Part shown: positions 12,661 through 24,962 of the stretch, in pieces
How the letters are laid out: every line of letters begins with the position of its first letter
Numbering within the stretch: position 1 is the stretch's first letter
Assembly (NCBI GenBank): GCA_013399115.1
Contig: VXAA01003006.1
Span: 879,866-943,865, forward strand
Length of the DNA: 64,000 bases
DNA from: Anseranas semipalmata
Taxonomy: Eukaryota; Chordata; Aves; Anseriformes; Anseranatidae
Direction: 5' to 3'
Notes under the pieces: model-generated
The model's input: the letters and a program-made list of their open reading frames with translations, nothing else
Database searches by the model: none
Told to the model about the DNA's origin: nothing
Position numbers and translations under genes: made by a program

Positions 12661-15600
12661 AAGATGGTAATGCTGCCCCATTTGGAGGAGTGTATCAAAA
12701 TCCTCTTTGTCAGTGTAAATCGCTGCTCTGTTTCCCTGGTGTCTTTGCATCTCATGGCCCCAGTGCAAGCACAGAAGTGTTCAGAGGAGATCCTAGTGAA
12801 GGAAGACCTACTTCTCTCGTTTTGTCAGAGGAGAGCTCCAGGCTGCCAAAGGGTGCCACAGAGAAAACTTTGCTTTTAGAAACTTGATGTGTTCAGGGAT
12901 GAAAAGAATCCAGTTATTCCCTCCTTCTTTTATTTCTGCTTTCAGACTAGAGAAATGAAATTTGATGATTTGAAAACAAGAGTGGCTGGTCAGAGATTTA
13001 GCAAGGAAGGTCAGCCTTTGGCCTCCTTTCGCTGCAGCAGTATGGTCTGTGCCGTGGAGTGCAAACCCCAAAATACCCTCAGTTGCCTTTACATTGCAAT
13101 GCGATGTCATGTGCTGCCACGCTGCACAGTGTGGCTCTGTAGTGAACCTGAATTATGATTGGAAAATCCAGTCTGACAGATCTCTGTTTTATAAAGGTCC
13201 TCTCTCTTAGAGAGACAGAAGCCTGGATCTAAACACCGCAAAATATTGAAAGTTTTACTGTCTGCATGTGTATGTTTAAGCACTTGGTGTTGCTTCCCTC
13301 AATGCCCTAGCTAAAGTGAATGACGCAATTCTGTTAAGAACAAGAATAATAATAATAAAAAACTCCAGATCTACTTGTTTAGGGCTGCAAGTCCGAATGA
13401 TTTTTGTCATCGACAGTGATATCAATTCTATTTTGGATTGGAAACAATTAGCTGCTACTGGTATATCAGTCAGAGCAGATTATGGGCTGATCTTGCCCAG
13501 CTGTAGTTTCAGAGAAGCTGAACGTTGCACCTACTGGGTTAAGCCAGCTGGACTAGAAGATGTGACTTACCCACGTACATGCATATCCGGATGGAAGATA
13601 GCTTGAATAAGCTGATGTCAATGTTAAGCTGTATTCTGTGGGCGATCTTCTGATTCTGCAGAATAAATACAAGCTAGCAACAGAACCTACCTATTAGCAA
13701 GCGGCAGCTCAGCTGTCTGTGAAATAAGTCTCATTCCATCTCACCTAAGTAAATACTCTCTGTTACTAAGAGGATGGTGCTGCAAAAGACAACAGGGAAT
13801 GTGGTGGCTGCTTGCCAACTGGAGAGCCTACCGGGACTTTTCACTGAGTGCCTTTACCAAGTGATTAACGCTGCTCGTCACTGAAAGAACTCAAGCTCTG
13901 GAAACATAAGGCAAATAATATTAGTGAGCTAGGACTTGTTTTTGAGTAATGACTTATTTTCAGCTTCATAGGGTTTAAAGATGGGTGGAATCAGGAGGTC
14001 ACACAAACTGACCCCCCATATATCACGTTTCCTTCAGATACCTGATAACTTATGTTACACTGAAGCATTTCTTCTAGAAAGGCATTTGCTTTTATTTGAA
14101 GACATCAAGAAATGTGAGTTCCTGCCTTGCCTTGACAGTGTTTTCCAGTTTTAGCTATCTTGCTGCTAAATGCTTGTTCTGTATTTCAGATTAGAATTTG
14201 TCTGCCTTCAGCTTTTGGTTTCAGTTCTTGTTATGACCTTCAGTGCTGAATAAAGGAGCCCTCAAATTGTTGCAGTTTTCCATGAGCGTACATGACGTCA
14301 AGATTTATCCTTCCATGTTTCTGTTCTTCCATTTGAAAGAAATTTATAACTGTGTGCAAATTTAACCTCAAAACTTCTGTCATGTGCTGACTGGCTCCCC
14401 TCACTACCTCAAGAAAGGACAGAATACTTCATACTGCCAAAGTGAAGAGTTTGATTTCTGTCCCAGCAGGACTGGTTGATTAGTTAGGTGATGAATCCAC
14501 CCCTTCTCCTTCCTGCCCTCTTTTCCACTGTACACGTGTCTGCGTGCACACAACCACTCTCACCTTGCCTGTGATGCCTTATTGAGGCAGGTGGCTTCTG
14601 GAGGTGCTACTTGGAGGAGAATTTCTTAGGTTTTCAGTTTTACAGTGCTAAGGGGGGAGAGTTTTAGGAACAGACAAATCTTGGGAAAACTTGTTACATT
14701 ATGTTTCATTTGTCACTAATGTAATGAAAAAAGCTCATTTTGGTCTCAAAATAGCAGAGTCTGGGCTTGTAGTGCAGCATGGCAAACGGTCTCCAAAGTG
14801 CTATAACTAATTTATGTGGCTGAAGCAAGTGCAAAGTGCCTCATTTCATTTTGTAAAGAAATGCTTTGGTAATGAGTAGCGAGGTAGAAAGGGAATTCTG
14901 AAAGAAAGGGCAGCATTATTTGTATTGTATTGTGTGAGTCTGAACAGTGAGAGACAATGATTTACTGCATCAAAAGCTTTCATTCAATTGAAGAACTGTA
15001 ACTATAAAGTGACCTTTGTCTGGAGCAACATGGATATAATCTGTAAAATGAAGCAGGGTTGTACTTGATGTGTGAATGGGTGGAAGACAGATTAATGGGA
15101 ATAAAGTTGTGCTTTGCCATTGAGATGGTAACAAATTTTCAGTGCCACTGGTGATTTCCGGCCCTATTGGAGGGATAAAGATGAACTGATCATTGTTAGG
15201 ATCTCTGTGGGGTGGAACAGTTTTTGATGTATTCCCCACAGGACACTGAAAGGCTCATGCTACTTGTAACAGGTTTATAATAATGAGAGCAAAAAAGCAT
15301 GATCAGTTTGCAAGCTAGGTCCATCTTGACGGTAGGGAATGTGAAAAAAATAAGACCTCCATCATTCCTTTGCCAGCAAAATCTCCCCTATTGATGTAGC
15401 TGACATAAATGAAAATTTCCAGATAGTTCTTGGCATTTCTGGGGAATGGATTACTGAACATGACCCAGGAAAGCTGTTCACTTGGATGAGTGCATCCTCA
15501 CTAGGTGGCTTTGTGGGAATCACTCTGCTGCTCTGCAGCTGCATTGGCAAAACCCTTGCTGGAGTAGCCCAACTCCATGGCTAGCACAGATAGAAAGCTA

Positions 15601-18600
15601 AAAATGGTAATGTAATTTTTTTAATTGTGAAGGAAGACTAGAGGTATCTTGGGTTTAGACCCAGTAGGAACAAAATAAACCCTGTCATTTCAATAAAGTT
15701 AAATGTTTTCCTCTGCAAACATGGTCTTTCTAGCTGTATAGTAGATAGACAAGAGATTGGTAAAGTTTCTGGCCAGACTTTTTGCTGGGACTGTAACTTG
15801 CAGAAGGATGTTATACTGGATAAATCCAGTGTAGCACACAGTATTGAAGTACCTGCTTATTTCTGAACGCATATGTAAAGACACCGAAGATAATGGTACA
15901 GCTTTCCTGCAGTGAAAGCCAAGCACATCCCTAAATGATTTGCTAGATTGCAACCAAAGTGCCAGCATTTAATTTTTCTTAAGTTGCACAGGACATAATT
16001 TGAAAAAACTTAGTGCAAGCAGTGTGCCAAATCTGTTCTCATTTACACAAGTGTGAATCAAAACTAATTTATTTTAAGCCAGTGCTGTTAAGCAAATGAG
16101 CTGAAGAATATGAGTCTATATTTGCAAAGATTCAGTCTCTGTTCAAGACTGTCATATACCACAGGCTTCTTGGGACAAAATGGTCTCACTTCACAGAAAT
16201 CTTGTCCTTACTAGTCTCAGAGTAATGAATTCCTGATCAAAGTGGGTTGCTCCCCTGTGTTTTCAGCACAGTGCTAAAGCAAATGGCCTTTTTTCCGAAA
16301 GGCTTTTAACATAAGGAGTGAAGGTGTGTGTTGATTAGAGGTAGAATCTGTGATTTGTGACGTTATATTGTTCTGGGAACTGAATTTTCTCACAGAAGTC
16401 CAAGACTCCGCTATTGATTGCCTGATTTTAATGTAGAAGATGTTATATCTTTCAAGCTACAGATTTGTAGAATAAGGACAGATGTACCTACAGTGGACTT
16501 AATGTTCTTAAGCAAACACATTCATGAGTAGGGAGCCAAGAAAATGTCCAAAATGGTGTTTTTCCGCCAGAATAAAGTCATATGCTTTTGTGTGCAGCTT
16601 ATGAAGGTAAGAGGCAGTTAAGTCTTACTGTGACTGATCTCTTTCTCACATAGGCACAACTACATTTCTTTTGGTGTTCTCAAAGTCTATGTCTGTTCTG
16701 GCATTTTGTATTGCCACTAGCATGTTTGGTGAAGCCATCACTACCGTCATTTTATCTCATAAAACAACAGTTAGCAATAGAGGGCTATGACCCAAATGAC
16801 TTAGCCTTTGTAGTATATGCAACATTTCTTTAGCTGTAGGTCTTGATGTATTCTGCATGTGAAATCTGTGAGTGTACAGCTTAGTTGCCAAAGGGAACCG
16901 CTGGAAGCTGTGTCATTCTCTGTGCTAGGCAGGGGAGAGTGGCGTGGAGCTCCAGCAGTTAGCTCCAGTCTAAACCTGTACGTCTCCACGGTGCAATGCT
17001 GTGTAGATAGGCACATTTGAATAGCACTTCACCGAAACTAGAAAACTTTGCCTGAGGGGGGGCTTATTAGCACAGGGATAGCACTTGCAAACAAGGTTCC
17101 TGCTGCTTTGGCCCCAGTGCTGTTTTTCTTTGAAACTTTCTCTGTGTTTCCAGGATTAACACAGCTAGAACAACTCAGATATCTCTGCATCTGATGTGTA
17201 GACTTGCCCTGTCTTTAAAACTGGACTAACCACAAATTTAAATGATCTTATCATGTAGGTTTAAATCTCTCTTGATAAGATGGAACAGGAATATATAGCA
17301 CTTTCATGCAGACAGACACGTGATAAAACCTCCCAACAAACAGGTTTTTACTTCAAAAAGTTTTTCTCATTACAGTCATTCCCTAAAATTAATAATGTTG
17401 GATAGTATTGTAAACTTTTTTCTGTCTTTTCATTTGAACTTTTAAACAAATATTTGTCAACTGTATATTTGTACCTCCCCTTTCTGCTACCATTCGGTGT
17501 TCATGCAGGATAAGTAAAAAAAGGTAATGTACTACCTGAGATTTTGTAACTATCCATGTAAGTGTTGCTGTTTGTAAAAGGCAGTTTTCCATATTATAAT
17601 CAAGCGTGGGCCATAGAGCATTCTGGATATCTAGCAAAAAGCCAAAAAATATGCTACAGGACACACATATCATTAAAACAGACTGAACATTAATAACAAA
17701 TACTTGCAAAAGACAGTACTAACACCAGCTATAAGCCACTATTTACCTACAGAATTTATTAAGCGATTAATTTAGTTTACAGTAGATCTGAGTGTAATAC
17801 TAGTTACATAGTGTTAGTGATTGTTATGGTGTTTCTCCTCATTGTTATGTTGTAGTGAAAGCAAAATCTGGCCCTTTGTCATTTGGTTCTTTGAAGACCC
17901 CTGAAAAATTTGGGACTGGATTGACTTAACTAAGGGTTACGGAGATAAAAGTGACACTGGTTTATTAGAGCATGGTGTGTCAGCCCTGGCCCTCCTTGGT
18001 TTGCCACCTGAATAACCCTAGAGGGTCTGCCCAAGGCGCAGCTGAGGCCAGGCAGCGCACATGTGGCTGCATGGGTGAAGAGACGATGCTAGAATTAACA
18101 GTTTATCAAGAGATGTTATTGCTGAAAAGATTTTGCTGTTTTCCACTGAATCCGCTTTTCATTTGGACTTCCTAGTCTTGCCATTACAGAAACAATGTTC
18201 CATATTAGTCCAAAGCCCTACAAAGGTGTGCTCCCCAGAAGCAGCAGCAGAGATGTGGAGAGTGACATTTCTAGAATATGTTGCATGACTATTAGAGTGC
18301 TGTCAAGCAGTCTGTGATAGAGTGACTTCTCAAGAGTGCTATGTGCCAGTCTGGAAACCACAGCTGGGATGTGCACTACTGAGTGAGTAAGCTTACAATA
18401 GGCTTACGTCCTAGAAGGCTGATGTCCTAAGTCCTGAATGCCGAGCATTGCATTCCTGTAGATGTTCTGAGTGTATTTTGGGATGAGACTCTTTTGCTTA
18501 GTAGCGTATAGAAAAAAACATCACATATTTCCTTCAGGCTACATGCATTTGATGAAGGACTTCAGTCTTGAGGCGTGTCAGGTTGGAACTGCACACTACA

Positions 18601-19169
18601 GCTAAGTCAGTTTTCAATGAGAAGTACCCTCCCTTTTACTTTTCCATTCCGTATTTGTGCTGGGAGTGAATTACCCAGAACGAGCTATCGGTCAGCCAGG
18701 CACATATATTGTAGCTGATTGTTTGCAGACTGTATTCTGTCTGCTGGGGTCATTTGCTGGGGTTCACCGAAGAGCAGAACATCCTGTTTGCTTCTCTTTC
18801 TTTTGTCTGTCGCGTACCAACACAGGGAGAATATTCCTATATATCTTTTCTTTTCTGCTCTGAAATTGGATCCCAGTACTCATGATTGTGTTCAATAGCT
18901 GGAAATGGTGAGGATATCCGATTGCTGAGGTCTCTTATTTTAAACTCCACATGCCAGGAAAAGTATGTGGGATCCCACCAGCTTAGCACTGGAGGGTGCA
19001 GGATGCATCAACAGGAAAACCAAACAAAACATGAAGTGAAATTCATTTGAAAAGGGAAGGGACTCATATACCACCCATCAGCAGTGTTTAAACTATTCGT
19101 ATCCACACAATAGGCCTTTTATTTTCCTTCACTTCTTCTAAATATGCAAACTATCTTAAATTGATTTTT
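12661..19169. other. Long non-genic stretch
   Basis: No gene, CR1 copy or microsatellite recognised over about 6.5 kb. Many open frames of 60-106 codons occur on both strands (for example 12808-13110 minus and 17389-17709 minus), without domains or splice support. One perfect palindromic CRE (TGACGTCA) lies at 14293-14300. The sequence looks like old, worn DNA in which repeat families can no longer be seen by eye. Confidence 0.55.
14293..14300. promoter_or_regulatory. Perfect palindromic CRE (TGACGTCA)
   Basis: The full 8-bp cAMP response element consensus, bound by CREB/ATF factors. One copy per 64 kb is expected by chance at uniform base composition and fewer in CpG-poor DNA, so the site alone is weak evidence. 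No promoter signals lie next to it. Confidence 0.3.
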
Positions 19170-19236
19170 AGATCTGCAGCTGTCACTAAAGTCAGTGGGA
19201 GCCGTAGGTGCTTGTTACCTTTGAAAATCAAGCCAA
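19170..19236 (+). repeat. Ancient amniote-type interspersed repeat, copy 2
   Basis: Partner of the stretch at 8803-8871. It contains AAAGTCAGTGGGAGC, GTAGGTGCT, TTACCT and TTGAAAATCA in the same order and spacing. It resembles a dispersed sequence I recall from bird and turtle genomes. The family name is uncertain, and both copies are heavily diverged. Confidence 0.45.
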
Positions 19237-20346
19237 TGTATTCTAATGTGATAGCAAAAGCCAAAAACACTAAATTAGGGTGGTTGAAGCATAACTCTGG
19301 TAGTCCTGTAATGTGATCCCCAGCCACTTTCATATTTAATACGGAGGCACGGCCTCATGCTGGGCACATCAGAGCTCAGAGGTATGTTGTTTCTTCTCTG
19401 CCTTTGAGTGTTCTCCCCCCACATCTCTGTGGCCTTGCTCCATCACTGCCGTCCTTCCAGCTGAGTAACACCGACTAGGACTCTCCTGGAATTTAACAGA
19501 GCTAACTTGCATTCATCCGGAATACTTTCTTTTCCTTGTGAAACAGGTGTGCTCCCCGTTTTTCTCTACGATGGGCATTAGACTGTACTGGGGAGCAGGT
19601 GGTCACGATGCTGACCTGTAGCCTCCCACCTACCCTAACCACAGAGAGCACTAGCAGCCACCACAGACACTGTCTGATTTTCATTTTGAAGATTTGTCGT
19701 GCCCTAGGAGAGGTTCCTAAGCTGTGGCCAGAAGTCAGAGCAAGGCCAGATTTCTCCTGTGTAAAATGAACTGAATTCCACTGTCAAGTCTGAACACGAG
19801 GGGAGAAGGGCGGCTCTCCAGCTGGTCCCAGCTGCCTGGGCTCAGCAAGGACACCGCTCATTACTGCAGCGCTCAAGGGCACAGGAAACTTCCATGTACA
19901 AATGCAATCTGCAGAGGGGGTAAATGAGCTGACCCACCTGAGGGCTGCGGCCGACAGCGTGGCACTAATCAAGGCCAGCTTGCCGCATGCTCAGTTCAAG
20001 GCTGTCTCCCCTGTGGACAGATCTTTGCAGAAGAGGAGACCTGGCTGAGGACGAAGGAGGCTGTCTGCCTCCTTTTGCTCCTGCCCTGTTTTTGGTACAG
20101 CTTTGCTTACCGGGGGTATGATTTTGTTTGCACAGTAAGGTGACAGAATGAAGTGGGCACGTCTTGCTAAGCCTAAACCAGGTATGAATGAAGGCAGAAT
20201 ATGTCAAGGAAGCAGTCATTATCATTGCCTTCATCCTTACGGTCATTATGTGTCAGCTGCCAACTGTAAATGCTTTGGGTTGGGGTAAGGCTTTGGACCA
20301 GCTCACAGACTGAGCTAAAGGCAAGGGGAAACCTTTTTTTTTCATG
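19237..20346. other. Non-genic DNA, slightly GC-richer
   Basis: No gene seen. The part from about 19780 to 20080 is richer in G and C than its surroundings and is open in several overlapping frames on the minus strand. None of the translations shows a recognisable domain. Confidence 0.5.
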
Positions 20347-20445
20347 AGAGTGATTTCCTGGGTGATCCATGTAAATGGCTTAATTACTGTATGCCTCAGT
20401 TTACCTGTCTGTAAGTAAATGATAATAATTACTGTCCAGGTGCAG
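20347..20445 (+). mobile_element. MIR-type SINE fragment
   Basis: The core TGCCTCAGTTTACCTGTCTG (20393-20412) followed by TAAGTAAATGATAATAATTA matches the MIR consensus segment around CCTCAGTTTCCTCATCTGTA and the AATAATA stretch after it, in sense orientation. The upstream GCTTAATTACTG corresponds to the TTACTTAACCTCTCTG part. MIRs are tRNA-derived SINEs mobilised by L2 before the mammal-reptile split, so heavy divergence is expected. The ends are approximate. Confidence 0.6.
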
Positions 20446-23400
20446 AAAATTAAACCCTTTCACTCCCACATGCAGCATGTCGTTACAGAAACTGCAGCTC
20501 ATCCCTAATATAAGCAAATGTACACTTCAGGTATGGCCTGGGAAGTGGCTAGCAGGAATGGTAGACAGTTCACTACAAAATGCCAGTATAAAATATATGT
20601 ATTAGCCAGCTGTTGAGAGCTGGATGACAGTTCCAGATGTTCCAGTGTTCAGAGAAGGGCTTTTTGTAGGCAGTGCTGTGTATGGGGCAGACGGGAGGAG
20701 GCGAGAGGGCTGGGAATTGGCTGGCGGGTGATTGCCTGGAATTCTCTTCCCTACTCCTGAATTAGGCGAGAGAAGTGGATGGTGAACGAGGGCTGCTTCT
20801 TTTCCCTTTGTCTGGATCAGGGTAGATGAAATCTACCCAGTTTTGTCTAGGCCTGCATTGATGGTCCAGAGAGGACTGCAAAGTTGTCATTAAATTCATT
20901 CCCCTGTCCTTCCCATAGTGTGAAGAGTGAGTTATAATTTAGTAACTTGTCTGAAACAATTACTTGTCCAAGAAGAATAAAATTCTGCAGGAATGCACAA
21001 ATTATAAGTCTGTGGTAAATAATGTTTGCTAGCTGTCTGTTTACAGATCAGGGGATATGGATTTTACTGAATAACCTAAAGGCTTTTTTGTTCATAAGGT
21101 AGGAGATGTGACAGGAAGGGGTCTACTGCTAATGTTGATTTCAGGAAGTGTGTTCAGATGCCTGGATATTTTCGAGTTAGTATATTCCAAATCTAACTGT
21201 GGTCCTCATGTGCACTTCCTTGAATAGTTGCTAAGGATTAAGTTGTTTTGCTTTCCTTTGGTTTTAGTTTGATTTTTTTTGTTTGTATGTTTTTTTTTTC
21301 CTAATGCTCAGAATCAGTAGCTTAACTAGTTCAGGGAAAGCTAGTTTAAATGGTCTTTTGTTATTGCTTGCACCCTAGACTGTCATTTTTCTCAGTTCAT
21401 TGGTTCTGTGCCATTTTTTTTCATCGTACCACATATTGTTGGTAAAATAAGGAGGCTTTAAAATACAGGAAATAGAGGTAATGTTGATCTTGAAACACCA
21501 GCAATTGAAAGGACCATTCATGGTTTCCTTCAAAACAAAACCAAGTGGTAAGATAATGCTAAACAGGGCTGTGTGCCCAGGAGAGCATCATAATGAAGCA
21601 TCCACTGTTATTGTTCAGCTCAGTGTTTGTTCTTTATGTGAACAAAAGGAAGGAAGAACTCTGCTATCAGGCTAGAGAGGAAGGAGTCTTTGTTGCCCTT
21701 GGCTACCCTAACTTTAAATGTGAGGAAGCACAGGGCACTGCAGCACAACCTTTCTGCAGTATTAGTCAGGGAAAATTGATAGTTCAGGAGGTTAAGGGCG
21801 GACACTCTATTTATCTAAAGAATAGGTTTCCCTTGGATGGCAGCCCCGAATCAGGTATGACAGTGCTAGTATTTTATTTAGGTCATGTTAGTCAGAGGTT
21901 TTAAACCCTGGTTCCTCGGCTTTGCTGCTTCTCTGCTCTTCTGTTTCTCCTCTGCATTGTTGCTCACCATGAGGAACAGTAAGGGATGCCATTTCCTTAT
22001 TGAGTATGGCAGGCACTGAGTGTCCTTAATGCAAAGTTCAGTCATGTTGCTGAAGCATCAGGAATGTATCTGCTGGAGACTGAATGAGCCAGGCTTACTG
22101 TACTTTTCTGCTCCTGCTCCACCCATAGAGCTGTCTGCTGAAGTGGCAGAGTCCCTGCCATCCCTCTCCCCCTCCTTCAAGTCATGAGGCTGAAATGCTG
22201 TCAGATTAATGAGGAAGTTTACCATGCTCAAAGCCATTGTTCCAGATCTTCAGATGACTCAGGCAGTGACTGCATCATCAGCTTTGCCTGCCTGTACTCT
22301 TACTTTGGTTTGTCTGGTCTGTGTACCATCTCTGCAGGTATCAAGGGACATTGGAGAAGCAGATTTTCACCCCATTAGAGGCAATGCTGTGTTGTTGAGG
22401 TGTTGGAAAAAAATGGGTGCATATTTTGATTCTGGTATAAAGGGTTCGTTTCTTGTACGTGACGCTATGAAATTTCTGGGCCCAGAATGAAAGAAGCTCA
22501 CACATATTTACCAGTTTTGTCTTCGTATTCAATGTGCACCCATGGATTGACTTCTTGTTAATTCACAGGTTGCCAATGATGTGCGTGATGTACAACATGC
22601 CACTTTCATACATTTATGACAGAATCTATTTCCACAATTCCAAAATCTAAGGGATTTTCTTTCTCCAGCCTGTAAGACATGAGTTTTGGAAGACTGTTTG
22701 CAAACTTCTGTAATACAATGGCTCCACAGAATATATGTCTTGTGAAGGATCTACTAACATTACTGTAGTCAGATGAAGAGTAGACAGAGCAACAATGTTA
22801 ATTAGAGAAAATCAACTTATTTTGTTTAATGTAAGTGTTCTGAGGACATGTTGATTTTGCAGAGTGGAAGCATGTGATAAGAATGCAAAGAGAATGAGGA
22901 GAATTCCATGAATCTACCGAGAAGGTCAAGTGTAAGGAATATTCTTTGAGGGGTCAAAGTATGTCAATCATATACAAAACTGATGAAGGCACAAGAACTA
23001 GGGCCAAGCTCAAATCAGTTATGCTTCTTGGATAGCAAATGTGGTTCTGGAGGTGATCAACTTGTGTATAAAGCCATGCTGGATACAGGAAGAAATAAAA
23101 CAAATACTCAATATTATGTTATTGGTATTGTGGCTCTGTAAAACCACAAAGTTCAACACAGAAAATGGAAAGAAAACTCTGAATGTCCTGGAAAATAAAG
23201 TTAAGAAATAAAATGAACTCAGACCACCCACCAAAGTAGCCTTCTGGAAATAGATTGATCTTTACTTCACATAGTAGATGTGAAAGCATAGTAAAATGCT
23301 GAAAACACAGATGGAGCAGTGGGGGGAAGACTGTGTCCAGACGTAGGTTTTTTACATTACTGGCATCTTCAAGTGTGGTGGTTCTTTGAAGAAAAAATCC

Positions 23401-24844
23401 AAGATTACATTTAGCACATCTTAGTCAAGCCCCACAGCAAGTATACTCAGTGTACAAGTACAAATGTTTTGGTTTTGTTTTGTTTTTCTAATTGCTAACC
23501 CTAGAAATTATTTGTTTTTTAAAAGCTAAAAAGAGGTCTTTCCTTCTCACATATAATCATGAGTGGTTTTAATGGAATAAATCATGTATTCCATGCCAGC
23601 TAAAACTGTTGTCTTCAATTATGCCAGTCATGGAGTTTTACATGTGCAGTTACAGGTTTTTATACTTGGGTGTTAAAATAAAACTGAAGAGGCACAGAGG
23701 AAATAGAATCTACTTTCTTTTTCTTTTTTTTCTTTTTTTTTTTGCGGTCCATTTGCTGAACAGAGCTAGCAAGGCTGACTGAGGAGCTAACATTCAGTAG
23801 TGTGCCTGAAGACAATAGATGAACTTCTGAGTACTGTCAGGGAACAATTATCTTGAATAAAAGTAGGTGCTGTTTTGATGCATCTGCAGTTAGAGCTGCC
23901 TTACACTGTGGAAGGGGCTTCCTCTGCTTCCCAGGGCTAGGGTGCTTGGCAAAACCTCCTTTGGGATGAAACTATGGGGCATTTCTCTGAAATGCCTCAC
24001 CTCTTCACCTGCTTGGAAGGGGAAAGCTATTTCAAAATACAATACAAATCAAAAGGCATCTCTTTGTCATAACAAAAACAGGGTGTGATTTACTCCTTTT
24101 CCTTGAGTAGAGGCTTATTGGAACTCACAGGGAGCTACCCTGGACCCAGGGAAAGAGAGACAATCTTCACATGGCTCCTGTAATTGGGTTTCTCATGTGG
24201 GGACTGGACTTGCTAATGGAATAGTTCGCTGTGGGAGACCCAGCTGAAAGCTGCCTGTGGACAGGGAGAAGCCTTTTCTGAAAGAATCCTAGTAAAAAGA
24301 CTAAACCTGTTACCAGGAGGAAACTTTTTCAAGTCAACTGATCTGGCAAAAGAAGCTAGAATAAATAGGCAGTGGTGTTACTACAAAGCAGTGTTTCTTG
24401 AAGGAAAACGATGTCGTTCCCACAAGGTAGCAAGAGAGATATTGGTTACTACAGGAGGAGTCCAGTGGCGTAGATTCACCAGTCTGGTTGTTTACTGGTA
24501 GGGATACATTGACTGGGTATTTAATGTGTTCCAGGAAGAAAGGAGAGACTGAAGACTTCACTGTGTTTTATTAACATTCTCTTTCCAACACAAATCACAT
24601 TGAAGAAGACAACAGATAAATCCTGATTTCACTTTATTAGTAGTTGTTGAGATATGCATTTATTACGAGAAATGGGAAACAGATTACACCAGCAAACACA
24701 TCTGGCCTCAGACTGGCCTTCAAGTCATCCAAAAAGAAGCACGAAATATGGCATTGTTTACAGCCAGGCACTTACAATCCCACACAGCTGCAGGGGTGAG
24801 AGGCAGCCGAATAAACTCTCAAGACAAGCTGACAACAGCTCCAC
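20446..24844. other. Non-genic DNA with T-rich tracts
   Basis: No gene seen. T-rich tracts lie at 21271-21300 and 23712-23743, the latter a nearly pure C/T run. The open frames at 21593-21904 and 22184-22490 have no recognisable domain and no convincing splice context. Confidence 0.55.
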
Positions 24845-24962
24845 TGCTGGGGTGCCCCTTTTACAGACGAGACAACAACAGATGAAGAAATCTTGAGAGT
24901 GACCCAGAGCAGTACTCATTAGTGAATGAAGCACAGGCAGGAAATGGGACAAGATTCCTTTT
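24845..24962 (-). mobile_element. Possible worn MIR fragment, antisense
   Basis: CCCCTTTTACAGACGAGACA at 24855-24874, followed by AGTGACCCAGAG and then CAGGCAGGAAATGGGAC, resembles the reverse complement of MIR (CATTTTACAGATGAGGAAAC, then the AAGTGACTTGCCC segment). Spacing is roughly right, but identity is low. It could also be chance similarity. Confidence 0.35.

Noticed and set aside
16570..16605. 36-nt microexon ending at AAG/GTAAGA
   Set aside because: A good donor, but the acceptor is weak and a second AG lies inside. There is no supporting context.
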